Shown: positions 24,444-32,279 of the stretch, in pieces
Layout: the number at the start of each line of letters is the position of its first letter
Numbering within the stretch: position 1 is the stretch's first letter
Assembly: GCA_017510445.1 (NCBI GenBank)
Contig: JAFWNF010000003.1
Coordinates: 1-64,000, forward strand
DNA from: Candidatus Saccharimonadota bacterium
GTDB lineage: Bacteria; Patescibacteriota; Saccharimonadia; Saccharimonadales; Saccharimonadaceae
Direction: 5' to 3'
DNA length: 64,000 bases
Position numbers and translations under genes: made by a program
Notes under the pieces: generated by a model
The model's database searches: none
What the model saw: only the letters and a program-made list of their open reading frames with translations
Told to the model about the DNA's origin: nothing

Positions 24444-25118
24444 GTTATACCCACACATATAGGCTTCATCGTCGATGGGAATCGTCGTTGGGCCAGAGAA
24501 AGAAACCTTCCAACTCTCGAAGGTCACAAACGTGGTCTTGAGCATGTTGAAAAAATGATTGAAGCTGTCGCCAAAGAAAAAATTAAATTTGCCAGTTTCT
24601 ATCTTTTCTCAACCGAAAACTGGAATCGTTCCGAAGAAGAAGTGAGCTACCTCATGAATCTCGCTAAAACCAAAATGAAAAACCTTGGCAAAACAGCCAA
24701 AAAAAATGACATGAAATGCGTCTTCATGAGCGCAGACAACGGAAAACTCGATCCGGCGCTTCAGAAAAAATTTGATGAAGTTGAAGAAATCACTAAGGAT
24801 TGTAAGTCAGGAACAATTTGTTTCTGCTTCAACTACGGCGGTCAACAAGAAATTGCTGACGCATCAAAGAAAATCGCCGAAGAAGGTGGCGAGTTTACAC
24901 CAGAGAATATCGAAAAACATCTCTATCATCCAGAAGTTCCGCCTTGCGATCTGATTGTTCGGACCTCAGGCGAAGAGAGAATCTCTGGCTTTATGCTCTG
25001 GCGTTCCGCATATTCCGAATTTCTATTTATGAAAAAATATTGGCCGGCAATTGAACCAGAAGATTTGAAAGATATCTTAAAAGAATTCGAATCTCGTTCA
25101 CGACGCTTCGGAAAATAA
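24429..25118 (+). CDS. uppS: isoprenyl transferase (undecaprenyl diphosphate synthase family)
   Basis: 229 aa. HIGFIVDGNRRWA near residues 9-21 holds the catalytic Asp and pyrophosphate-binding Arg. Also present are GHKRGLEH near 34, FSTENWNR near 62, and the C-terminal DLIVRTSGEERISGFMLW. It makes the polyprenyl carrier for cell-wall and glycan synthesis. The first codons (MEKSQV) are encoded by sequence that also forms a minus-strand promoter. No clear Shine-Dalgarno site; TATAAT at 24406 lies 17 nt upstream of the ATG. Confidence 0.94.
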   Translation: MEKSQVIPTHIGFIVDGNRRWARERNLPTLEGHKRGLEHVEKMIEAVAKEKIKFASFYLFSTENWNRSEEEVSYLMNLAKTKMKNLGKTAKKNDMKCVFMSADNGKLDPALQKKFDEVEEITKDCKSGTICFCFNYGGQQEIADASKKIAEEGGEFTPENIEKHLYHPEVPPCDLIVRTSGEERISGFMLWRSAYSEFLFMKKYWPAIEPEDLKDILKEFESRSRRFGK

Positions 25119-25136
25119 TTATAAATTTTAAACATA

Positions 25137-25145
25137 TGCTATAAT
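25137..25145 (+). promoter_or_regulatory. extended -10 (TGCTATAAT), leaderless promoter of rseP
   Basis: TATAAT at 25140-25145, exactly 6 nt before the ATG at 25152. Confidence 0.75.
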
Positions 25146-25151
25146 AATCTT

Positions 25152-26498
25152 ATGGAAATATTTTTAGGTGTTCTAATTGGCATTTTTTGCTTGCTTTTTC
25201 TCGTCACAGCCCATGAATTCGGTCATTTTATCATGGCCAGAAAAAACGGCGTTCGCGTTCTTGAATTCGGAATTTGTTTCCCGCCTCGAGCAAAAGCCTG
25301 GGTTCATAAACTCCAAAAAGACAAGGACGGAAAAATTATCAAAAAGAAAAACGGCAAACCGCTTTATAAATGGATAAAAATTCCTAGAAAAGACTGGAAA
25401 AAGTCCCAAGATGGTTTAGTTTTTAGTTTGAATCTTCTGCCGATTGGCGGTTTTTGCCAGATGGACGGTGAATCCGATGCCGACACGCGACCGCAGACTT
25501 TTGGCGCAGGATCATTCTGGACAAAAACCAAAATTCTCTTTGGCGGAGTAATGATGAATTGGCTCGTTTCTTTTGTGATTTTCACAATTCTCGCTTGGGT
25601 TGGCATGCCAATTGTTTTAGAAAATCAATTTTCCATCGACTCAGACAAAACTGCCGAATACTCGAAAGTCACTGTCGTTAAAATCGAAGAAAACTCCCCC
25701 GCAGAACGTGCTGGCTTTAAAGAAGGTGACGAAATTCTTAAAATCGAAGACGTTGACATTCATACCAGTTCTGACGTCTCAACCGAAAATCTTAAATACG
25801 CCGGCAAAGAAACAAACTATATCATTAAGCGCACGGTGTCTTGTAGTGACGTAAGCCAATATAATTCTGAAGACAAAAAGAAATTTGAGCCATGTACTCT
25901 CATGGGCATCGGTATTGACGGAACTTCACCAGAATTAGACATCATCCTTACATTAAAAGCCAGTTTGAACGAGAAAGATAATGAGTACGGCTATTTGCTT
26001 GGTGTAAATATGGAATCCGATTTATATAATATAAATCGTTATACTTGGTCCGCACCAATCGTTGGCATTGGTACTTCGCTCCAGCTCACAGCCGAAACCT
26101 TCAAAGGCCTTGGCGGAATGCTTTGGAACTTAATCTCTGGTGCATTTAGTCAATTCAGTCCTGATGATTCAGCTCGCGAAGCGGGTCGACAAGCAATCGA
26201 AAGCGCCGGCGACAGCGTCTCGGGCCCAATCGGAATTATCAGTATGTTCATCTATCTCTATTCAGATATTCGCATCACTCTCCTTCTCTTTGGTTTGATT
26301 TCCGTTTCTCTCGCCTGTATGAACGTTCTTCCAATCCCCGCGCTCGACGGCGGAAGATGGCTCATGATTTTTATTGCTCGCCTACAACACAAACGCCTCA
26401 CAAAAGAAACCGAAGAAAAGATTGTTTCTAAAGCTCTCTTAATTCTCTTTGGGCTGATGATTTTCATCACAATCTTAGATGTTATAAGGTTCTTCTAA
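25152..26498 (+). CDS. rseP: RseP-type site-2 intramembrane zinc protease
   Basis: 448 aa. HExxH appears as AHEFGH near residues 18-23 in the first membrane helix, a single PDZ domain is around 165-215, and the second active-site motif is NVLPIPALDGG near 394. The protein cleaves membrane-anchored regulators or remnant signal peptides. A basic insertion (KDKDGKIIKKKNGK) follows the first helix. Its position after uppS is conserved in bacteria, but cdsA, normally in between, is missing. Confidence 0.92.
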   Translation: MEIFLGVLIGIFCLLFLVTAHEFGHFIMARKNGVRVLEFGICFPPRAKAWVHKLQKDKDGKIIKKKNGKPLYKWIKIPRKDWKKSQDGLVFSLNLLPIGGFCQMDGESDADTRPQTFGAGSFWTKTKILFGGVMMNWLVSFVIFTILAWVGMPIVLENQFSIDSDKTAEYSKVTVVKIEENSPAERAGFKEGDEILKIEDVDIHTSSDVSTENLKYAGKETNYIIKRTVSCSDVSQYNSEDKKKFEPCTLMGIGIDGTSPELDIILTLKASLNEKDNEYGYLLGVNMESDLYNINRYTWSAPIVGIGTSLQLTAETFKGLGGMLWNLISGAFSQFSPDDSAREAGRQAIESAGDSVSGPIGIISMFIYLYSDIRITLLLFGLISVSLACMNVLPIPALDGGRWLMIFIARLQHKRLTKETEEKIVSKALLILFGLMIFITILDVIRFF

Positions 26499-27304
26499 TG
26501 ACAAAAACGAGCAAAGAATCAAAGAAACCAGAGAAAAAAATCCCGAAACAGACTGCAAAAAAAAATCCTAAGAATAAACCCGAAAAAAGAACTTTTCCAT
26601 ATATTTTCTTGAGAATACTCCTTTATTCGGGTTGGGCAACGTTCATTATCGTTGCTCTCCAGTTTTTGGTTTTTCTTATCTTTACTAAAATCTTTGGCAA
26701 CTTTTCTGACAACCCACTTATCTTTGCGTTTTATTCCTTAATTTACTATAGTCTCTCTGTTTTAGTAATTATTTTTCTTCCTAAAAAAATCCTTAAAAAG
26801 CAGACAGCATCGCGCGAAGATTTAGGATTAAAAGATCTTCCAACTTTTTCCGACATCGGCCTCAGCCCAGTCGCATTCATTATCTATCTCATCTTCGCCA
26901 CAATCCTAACCGCCTTGTTTAGTCTTTTTCCATGGTTTAATGCAAACGAAGCCCAAAATCTTGGCTTAAACACCTATATGAATAGTACCGAAATGATCTT
27001 TACATTCTTTTCCGTCGCTATCATCGCGCCAATTGCCGAAGAAATTATCTTTCGAGGTTGGCTTTATGACAAGCTTCGAAAACTCTTCCCAGGCAAACTA
27101 TCAATCGTATTTTCAATTTTAATCGTTTCTGCCATATTCGGTCTCATTCATGACCAATTTAATGTCGCAGTCAACGTTTTCGCCATGAGCGTCGTCTGCT
27201 GTCTACTACGCGAAATCACTGGCACAATTTATTCTGGAATACTCCTCCATATTTTGAAAAACACTATCGCCTTCCTTCTCGTTTACGTGTATCACATCTT
27301 ATGA
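26498..27304 (+). CDS. CPBP-family intramembrane metalloprotease (CAAX-like)
   Basis: 268 aa: a Lys-rich cytosolic N-terminus (about 35 residues) and seven or so membrane helices. The three motifs are EEIIFRGWLYD near 184, GLIHDQF near 209 and LHILKNT near 249. Family members act in bacteriocin self-immunity, prenyl-protein processing or membrane-protein cleavage; the substrate here is unknown. The start overlaps the rseP stop (TAATG), so two unrelated intramembrane proteases are translationally coupled. Confidence 0.85.
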   Translation: MTKTSKESKKPEKKIPKQTAKKNPKNKPEKRTFPYIFLRILLYSGWATFIIVALQFLVFLIFTKIFGNFSDNPLIFAFYSLIYYSLSVLVIIFLPKKILKKQTASREDLGLKDLPTFSDIGLSPVAFIIYLIFATILTALFSLFPWFNANEAQNLGLNTYMNSTEMIFTFFSVAIIAPIAEEIIFRGWLYDKLRKLFPGKLSIVFSILIVSAIFGLIHDQFNVAVNVFAMSVVCCLLREITGTIYSGILLHILKNTIAFLLVYVYHIL

Positions 27305-27310
27305 TACAAT
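27302..27310 (+). promoter_or_regulatory. extended -10 (TGATACAAT) for proS
   Basis: TACAAT at 27305-27310, with 9 nt to the ATG at 27320. Probably leaderless or with a leader of one to three bases. Confidence 0.5.
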
Positions 27311-27319
27311 ATAACCGTT

Positions 27320-28552
27320 ATGCGTTTTTCAAAAACTTTCATTAAAACACTTCGAAATGCACCAAAAGACGAAACCGCTAAAAACGGTATTCTTTTAACT
27401 CGTGCAGGCTATATCTACAAAGAACTCGCCGGAATTTACGATTATCTTCCACTCGGTTTAAGAGTAATTGAAAATATCAAATCCATTATTCGCGATGAAC
27501 TCGGGAAAATCGGCTGTGAAGAAGTTTCACTTAGCCTCCTCCAAAATCCAGAACTTTGGGAAAAGACAGGCCGTTGGGATGATAAAGAAGTAGATATTTG
27601 GTTCAAAACGAAACTCTCGGCTGGTGGAGAACTTGGTCTCGCGCCAACCCATGAAGAACCAATCACGAGCCTCCTAAAATCCTACGTAAAAAGCTACAAA
27701 GATCTTCCTCTCTATGTTTACCAAATTCAAAACAAATTCCGCAACGAACTTCGCGCTAAATCTGGTATCTTAAGAGGCAGAGAATTCTTAATGAAGGACC
27801 TCTATAGTTTTACTGCCACAGAAGAAGAGTTAAACGATTTTTATTCAAAAGTTGAAATCGCCTATAAAAACATTTTTGATCGTCTCGGAATAGGAAGCGA
27901 CACTTTTGAAGCCTTCGCGTCGGGCGGAATCTTTAGCAAATATTCCCATGAATTTCAAACAGTTACTGAAGTTGGAGAAGATACTGTCTGGTTCAATAAA
28001 GACAACTCACTCGCTTTTAACGATGAAGTATTTAACGATGAAGTCCTAAGCGAATTTAACTGTAAAAAAGAAGATTTTACTGCTAAAAAAGCTTGCGAAG
28101 TTGGAAATATCTTCAAGTTAAAATTCAAATACTCCGAACCGTTAGATTTAAAATTTATGAACCAAGAAAACCAAAATCAAACTGTCTACATGGGTTGTTA
28201 CGGTATTGGTGTGTCTCGTTTAATGGGCGTTATAGTTGAAAAGTTTGCCGACGAAAAAGGTTTAATTTGGCCAGAAAATGTTGCTCCATTTAAGTATCAT
28301 TTGGTCGCAATTGGCGAAAATGGTGAAAAAGAAGCCGAAAAAATCTATGAAAAAAATGAAAATTTGTTCTTTTATGATGACCGCAAATCTGTTCGTTTCG
28401 GAGAAAAAATGTCCGATGCTGAGTTAATGGGCATACCTTATGTTGTTCTTGTTTCTGACAGGCTCCTAGCTGAAGGTAAAATCGAAATCACCAAACGCGA
28501 AACAAACGAAAAAACACTATTGACTACAGACGAATTTATTGCTAAACTTTAG
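27320..28552 (+). CDS. proS: proline--tRNA ligase, short form without editing insertion
   Basis: 410 aa. The class II core is complete: APTHEEPIT near 110, motif 2 KFRNELRAKSGILRGREF near 138, and the motif 3 region YMGCYGIGVSRLMG near 290, followed by the anticodon domain. Typical bacterial ProRS is about 570 aa with an ~180-aa INS editing domain between motifs 2 and 3. Here that gap is only as long as in alphaproteobacterial-type short ProRS, so Ala-tRNA-Pro editing in cis is predicted to be absent. Confidence 0.94.
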   Translation: MRFSKTFIKTLRNAPKDETAKNGILLTRAGYIYKELAGIYDYLPLGLRVIENIKSIIRDELGKIGCEEVSLSLLQNPELWEKTGRWDDKEVDIWFKTKLSAGGELGLAPTHEEPITSLLKSYVKSYKDLPLYVYQIQNKFRNELRAKSGILRGREFLMKDLYSFTATEEELNDFYSKVEIAYKNIFDRLGIGSDTFEAFASGGIFSKYSHEFQTVTEVGEDTVWFNKDNSLAFNDEVFNDEVLSEFNCKKEDFTAKKACEVGNIFKLKFKYSEPLDLKFMNQENQNQTVYMGCYGIGVSRLMGVIVEKFADEKGLIWPENVAPFKYHLVAIGENGEKEAEKIYEKNENLFFYDDRKSVRFGEKMSDAELMGIPYVVLVSDRLLAEGKIEITKRETNEKTLLTTDEFIAKL

Positions 28553-28586
28553 CGGGATTTTATAAAAATCGCCAAGAAAGGCTATT

Positions 28587-29033
28587 ATGAAAAAAGGAAT
28601 TACCCTAACCAAAGAAGGTAAGGCTGCTCTCGAGGCAGAATTACAAGAGCTAATCGACGGACGAACCGCCATCACGGAAAAAATTGCCACTGCTCGCGCT
28701 TTTGGTGACTTATCCGAAAATGAAGAATACTCTTCCGCTCGCGCAGAACAAAAATTGGCTGAAAATCGTATCCTCGAAATCCAAGACATTCTCAAAAACG
28801 CAACTGTCCTTAAAAACGTTAAACACTCGAAAATTGTCCTAGGCTCAAAAGTTGAAGTTGAAGTAAAAAAGAAAAAATTCACCTACGAAATTGTTGGCCC
28901 AATCGAAGCAAATCCATTAGAGGGCAAAATTAGCGACGCTTCTCCAGTCGGAAAAGCCCTTCTCGGAAAAAAAGAAGGCGAAGAATATAGTCTACCGAAC
29001 GGCACAAAAGGAAAAATCATTTCCGTAAACTAG
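28587..29033 (+). CDS. greA: transcription elongation factor GreA
   Basis: 148 aa: an N-terminal coiled-coil finger with acidic tip (GDLSENEEYSSARAEQ near 38-53) and a C-terminal FKBP-like globular domain ending DASPVGKALLGKKEGE. It rescues backtracked RNA polymerase. AGAAAGG lies 7 nt before the ATG. It is followed by a clear terminator whose T run abuts the lysS promoter. Confidence 0.96.
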   Translation: MKKGITLTKEGKAALEAELQELIDGRTAITEKIATARAFGDLSENEEYSSARAEQKLAENRILEIQDILKNATVLKNVKHSKIVLGSKVEVEVKKKKFTYEIVGPIEANPLEGKISDASPVGKALLGKKEGEEYSLPNGTKGKIISVN

Positions 29034-29047
29034 TCAAAAATTTAGAG

Positions 29048-29073
29048 AGCCGAGTTTACCACTCGGCTTTTTT
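29048..29073 (+). terminator. terminator after greA
   Basis: AGCCGAG-TTTACCA-CTCGGCT followed by TTTTTT. Confidence 0.88.
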
Positions 29074-29074
29074 G

Positions 29075-29083
29075 TGTTATGAT
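29075..29083 (+). promoter_or_regulatory. extended -10 (TGTTATGAT), leaderless promoter of lysS
   Basis: TATGAT at 29078-29083, exactly 6 nt before the ATG at 29090. It rules out the in-frame TTG at 29072, which lies upstream of the promoter box. Confidence 0.7.
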
Positions 29084-29089
29084 ATACCC

Positions 29090-30547
29090 ATGGTACAATT
29101 AAGCGATTACCGCAACGAGCGGCTCAAAAAACTTGAAGAAATAAAATCAGCTGGCATTGATCCTTATCCGGCAAAATCTTCGCGCAATATAAAAATTTCC
29201 GAAATACTTAATAACTTTGAAAAGCAAAAAGGGAAAGAAGTTACTGTTGCTGGGCGCATTGTCGCAATCCGCTCATTTGGAAAAATCGCTTTCTTAAAAA
29301 TTCGTGATTATTTCGGCGAAATCCAAATCTTTATGAAAGACGAAGGAGAACCGGCCGAATTTTTTACCATCAAAAAGATTGGACTTCTCGATACCGGCGA
29401 TTTTATCGAAGCTAAAGGTACCGTCGACAAAACCCAAACTGGTGAAATTTCCGTCTTTGCAAATTCCGTCCGATTATTAACAAAATCCCTTCGCCCACTA
29501 CCAGAAAAATTCACCAACAAAGAAGAACGCTACCGCCGTCGTTACGTTGACATGAACGTCAACCCAGAAGTCCGCGAACGCATGGTTCGTCGATCTAAAT
29601 TCTGGCAAGCTACCCGCAAGTTTATGATCGACCACGGTTTTATCGAAATCAACATTCCGGTATTAGAGCACACCACTGGTGGTGCTGACGCTAACCCATT
29701 TGTCACACACATGGACGCTCTAGACGAAGACCTCTATCTTCGCATTTCCCATGAGCTGCCACTAAAACGTCTCATCGGCGCAGGCTTTGAAAAAGTTTTT
29801 GATATTGGTCCACGTTTCCGCAACGAAGGCGTTGATGATGAACATCTTCCAGAGCACATCGCCTTTGAATCTTACGCCGCCTACGAAGATTACGAAGATG
29901 GCATGAACTTCTATGAAGAAATGATTAAATATGTCGCTAAAGAAACTTGGGGTACACTCGAGTTCCACGTTGGTGGTTTTGATATTAACCTCAATCAAAA
30001 ATGGCCACGCATCAAATATGCCGACCTTCTAAAAGAAAAATTCAACGTCGATGTGTTTAACCCAGATCGCGTTGAAATGCTTAATATTCTTAAAGAAAAT
30101 GGCGTTGATATTGATACTCTGAAAAATGCTTCCGACGCCCGTCTTATCGACCATATCTGGAAACTCATCCGCAAAACTTCCGCTGGTCCATACTGGCTAG
30201 TTGAAGAACCGACGGCACTCAGCCCTCTTGCTAAAGTCGACCCAGAAAACCCAACCGTCACCCAAAGATTCCATCCAATTATCGCCGGAACCGAAATGGG
30301 GAACGGCTTCTCCGAGCTAAACGATCCGCTCGATCAGCTCGAACGCTTCAAAGAACAACAAGCCGCTCGCGATGCCGGCGACGAAGAAGCGCAAATGCTA
30401 GACATGGATTTTGTAGAAATGCTCGAATATGGCATGCCTCCAACCTGTGGCTGGGGTAACAGCGAAAGAAACTTCTGGCTATTAGAAGGAGTTTCTGGCC
30501 GCGAAGGCGTCCCATTCCCAATCATCAAACGAAATAATCAAGAATAA
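29090..30547 (+). CDS. lysS: lysine--tRNA ligase, class II
   Basis: 485 aa. An OB-fold anticodon domain (about 50-140, GKIAFLKIRD) precedes the class II core: motif 1 near 175, TTGGADANPFVTHM near 198, motif 2 FRNEGVDDEHLPEH near 243. The C-terminal motif 3 region WGNSERNFWLLEGVSGR is unusual: the typical motif 3 GxGxGxDRLxM is not evident and the chain ends soon after. Function is still most likely LysRS; related GenX/PoxA-like ligases are shorter and lack the OB domain. Confidence 0.88.
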   Translation: MVQLSDYRNERLKKLEEIKSAGIDPYPAKSSRNIKISEILNNFEKQKGKEVTVAGRIVAIRSFGKIAFLKIRDYFGEIQIFMKDEGEPAEFFTIKKIGLLDTGDFIEAKGTVDKTQTGEISVFANSVRLLTKSLRPLPEKFTNKEERYRRRYVDMNVNPEVRERMVRRSKFWQATRKFMIDHGFIEINIPVLEHTTGGADANPFVTHMDALDEDLYLRISHELPLKRLIGAGFEKVFDIGPRFRNEGVDDEHLPEHIAFESYAAYEDYEDGMNFYEEMIKYVAKETWGTLEFHVGGFDINLNQKWPRIKYADLLKEKFNVDVFNPDRVEMLNILKENGVDIDTLKNASDARLIDHIWKLIRKTSAGPYWLVEEPTALSPLAKVDPENPTVTQRFHPIIAGTEMGNGFSELNDPLDQLERFKEQQAARDAGDEEAQMLDMDFVEMLEYGMPPTCGWGNSERNFWLLEGVSGREGVPFPIIKRNNQE

Positions 30548-30568
30548 AAAAAGCGGGCATCCGCCCGC
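30546..30568 (-). terminator. terminator of the 104-aa minus gene
   Basis: GCGGGC-ATCC-GCCCGC, with the T run on the minus strand. It directly follows the lysS stop, so it may serve both convergent genes. Confidence 0.8.
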
Positions 30569-30578
30569 GAAAAATGCG

Positions 30579-30893
30579 CTAATTGCTGTCAGTAAAATAG
30601 GCTAGTTCTTTACCTTTTTCGTCTTTAATTCGACCCGTGCTACAAAATTCCGACAGAATAAACGCGACATCTTTAAAGGTTTTATTGCAAAGAATCCCGT
30701 TGTGCCTTATAGTGATTAAATGCTCAACGTCATAAAGAACTTTACCGCTTACTACGCCAAGATCTTTTTCAATCAGAACATCTTCGCTACAAAACAAGGC
30801 TGAGATAAATTTCCTAAAACCTTCTTCGGGGTTTTCTTCCTCGCAATAATCGCCAGTTTTAAAAAGTCCCCAAATTTCTATCACCGTAGTCAT
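30579..30893 (-). CDS. 104-aa hypothetical protein
   Basis: Not recognised. It is a soluble, acidic protein with four Cys residues and a hydrophobic start (VIEIWGLFKTG). The gene is credible: it has its own extended -10 (minus TGTTATGAT, plus 30925-30933), a GGAGGTG seven bases before the ATG, and a hairpin terminator after the stop. It is followed upstream by another small gene of the same layout. No membrane or signal segment. Confidence 0.6.
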   Translation of the reverse strand: MTTVIEIWGLFKTGDYCEEENPEEGFRKFISALFCSEDVLIEKDLGVVSGKVLYDVEHLITIRHNGILCNKTFKDVAFILSEFCSTGRIKDEKGKELAYFTDSN

Positions 30894-30924
30894 TTATTTC
30901 ACCTCCAACTCAGTGATCTTTTTT

Positions 30925-30933
30925 ATCATAACA
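30925..30933 (-). promoter_or_regulatory. extended -10 for the 104-aa gene
   Basis: Minus-strand TGT-TATGAT, followed by an ~25-nt leader with GGAGGTG. Confidence 0.6.
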
Positions 30934-30952
30934 TATTTCTAGAATAACAAAA

Positions 30953-30971
30953 GAGCGGACATAGTCCGCTC
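30953..30971 (-). terminator. terminator of the 92-aa minus gene
   Basis: GAGCGGAC-ATA-GTCCGCTC followed by TTTT on the minus strand. Confidence 0.75.
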
Positions 30972-30976
30972 ATCAC

Positions 30977-31255
30977 TCAGATAATCTGATATAAATCTAC
31001 TCTTTGACAAAAGGCAGAGCACATCAGATGACCAAGTTCCTCAACTGGTATTGAGGCAAAAGTTTTTTCGTAATCAACCATAAACGAATAGTTATCACAA
31101 ATTATTTTTCTTTTCTTTTTATCGAACCTTCCATCCATACTCTTCAGTATTACTTTCTTCGGATTCATAAAGAATTGATTGAATACGCTTTTTATTTCGC
31201 TCCTAATACTAGCATCTTTTTCAAGGCAACCTATTAAATTGATTACCACTATCAC
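30977..31255 (-). CDS. 92-aa hypothetical protein
   Basis: Not recognised. The start was set to the GTG at 31255, because GGGAGGTGG lies six bases upstream and would otherwise be inside the ORF beginning at the TTG at 31270. The product is basic in the middle (GRFDKKKRKIICDN) with two Cys near the C-terminus. It has its own promoter and terminator. Together with the 104-aa neighbour it forms a small minus-strand pair in a mostly plus-strand region. Confidence 0.5.
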   Translation of the reverse strand: MIVVINLIGCLEKDASIRSEIKSVFNQFFMNPKKVILKSMDGRFDKKKRKIICDNYSFMVDYEKTFASIPVEELGHLMCSAFCQRVDLYQII

Positions 31256-31284
31256 AAAACCACCTCCCAATTGTGATCAAAATA

Positions 31285-31293
31285 ATTATACCA
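31285..31293 (-). promoter_or_regulatory. extended -10 for the 92-aa gene
   Basis: Minus-strand TGG-TATAAT, ~20-nt leader, GGGAGGTGG, GTG start. Confidence 0.6.
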
Positions 31294-31355
31294 TATACTG
31301 TTATTTTCAGCAAACAGAGCCAGTATGCCAAATATATACGAAATAAGCATAAACG

Positions 31356-31364
31356 TGTTATAAT
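31356..31364 (+). promoter_or_regulatory. extended -10 (TGTTATAAT), leaderless promoter of ldh
   Basis: TATAAT at 31359-31364, exactly 6 nt before the ATG at 31371. Confidence 0.75.
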
Positions 31365-31370
31365 TAACGC

Positions 31371-32279
31371 ATGAGCAACAAAGTCATGATCGTGGGAACT
31401 GGCAATGTTGGTGCATCAATTGCATTCTCCCTTATCAATCAACGCACCTCAATTAACGAAATAATTTTAACTGATATCAATTCAAAAGACGCCGAAGGCG
31501 AAGCCATGGATCTTTCTGATGCTCTGCCTGTTGCTCCAACAACAATTAAACTAAGTGCCGGCACTTATGCTGATGCTAAATCCTGTGACGTTGTTATTAT
31601 CACGGCTGGCGTCCCACAACGCCCAGGCGAAACGCGCATGGATCTTCTAAACAATAACGCAAAAATTATTAAATCCATGATCAAAGAAATTATGAAATCT
31701 GGTTTTGATGGAATTTTTCTTGTCGTCTCAAACCCAATGGACGTCCTCACGTATCTTGTCTGGAAATATTCTGGATTACCAGAAAATCGCATTATCGGCT
31801 CTGGCACTGTTCTAGACTCTGCTCGATTGCGACAAAAAATTGCTACATTCCTAAATGTCCATCCAAAATCCATCCAAGCCTACCAAGTTGGAGAACATGG
31901 CGATTCTGAATTCGCCCTTTGGTCTACGGCCAATGTTGGTGGTGAAAAAATCACTTCTCTCGTTTCCGAGCCAAATCGAAAACGCCTAGAAGAGGAAACC
32001 AGAAACGAAGCTTACGAAATTATTAATCGCAAAGGCGCAACGTATTACGGAATTGGCGTCTGCGTTGCACATATCTTGAACTCAATCTTCGATGACGAGC
32101 ATCGAATTCTTTCCGTATCTTCCTACGACGACAATAATGACGTATTTTACGGATTCCCGTCCGTTGTTGGTCGTCGAGGAATCTACAGGCGTCTGAATCT
32201 AAAATTATCAGAAGAAGAAGGAATCAACCTCCAGAAATCGATAAATGTTCTAAAGGAGGCAATTAAGTCAGTATCGTGA
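31371..32279 (+). CDS. ldh: L-lactate dehydrogenase
   Basis: 302 aa. GTGNVGAS near residue 8 binds NAD. The substrate loop GVPQRPGETRMDL has Gln at the discriminating position, as in lactate rather than malate dehydrogenases. SNPMDVLTY, GSGTVLDSARLR and the catalytic His in GEHGDSEFALWS follow. It reduces pyruvate to lactate, regenerating NAD for the gap reaction, consistent with fermentative energy metabolism. It is read from a leaderless promoter, and the next gene overlaps its stop (GTGA). Confidence 0.92.
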   Translation: MSNKVMIVGTGNVGASIAFSLINQRTSINEIILTDINSKDAEGEAMDLSDALPVAPTTIKLSAGTYADAKSCDVVIITAGVPQRPGETRMDLLNNNAKIIKSMIKEIMKSGFDGIFLVVSNPMDVLTYLVWKYSGLPENRIIGSGTVLDSARLRQKIATFLNVHPKSIQAYQVGEHGDSEFALWSTANVGGEKITSLVSEPNRKRLEEETRNEAYEIINRKGATYYGIGVCVAHILNSIFDDEHRILSVSSYDDNNDVFYGFPSVVGRRGIYRRLNLKLSEEEGINLQKSINVLKEAIKSVS

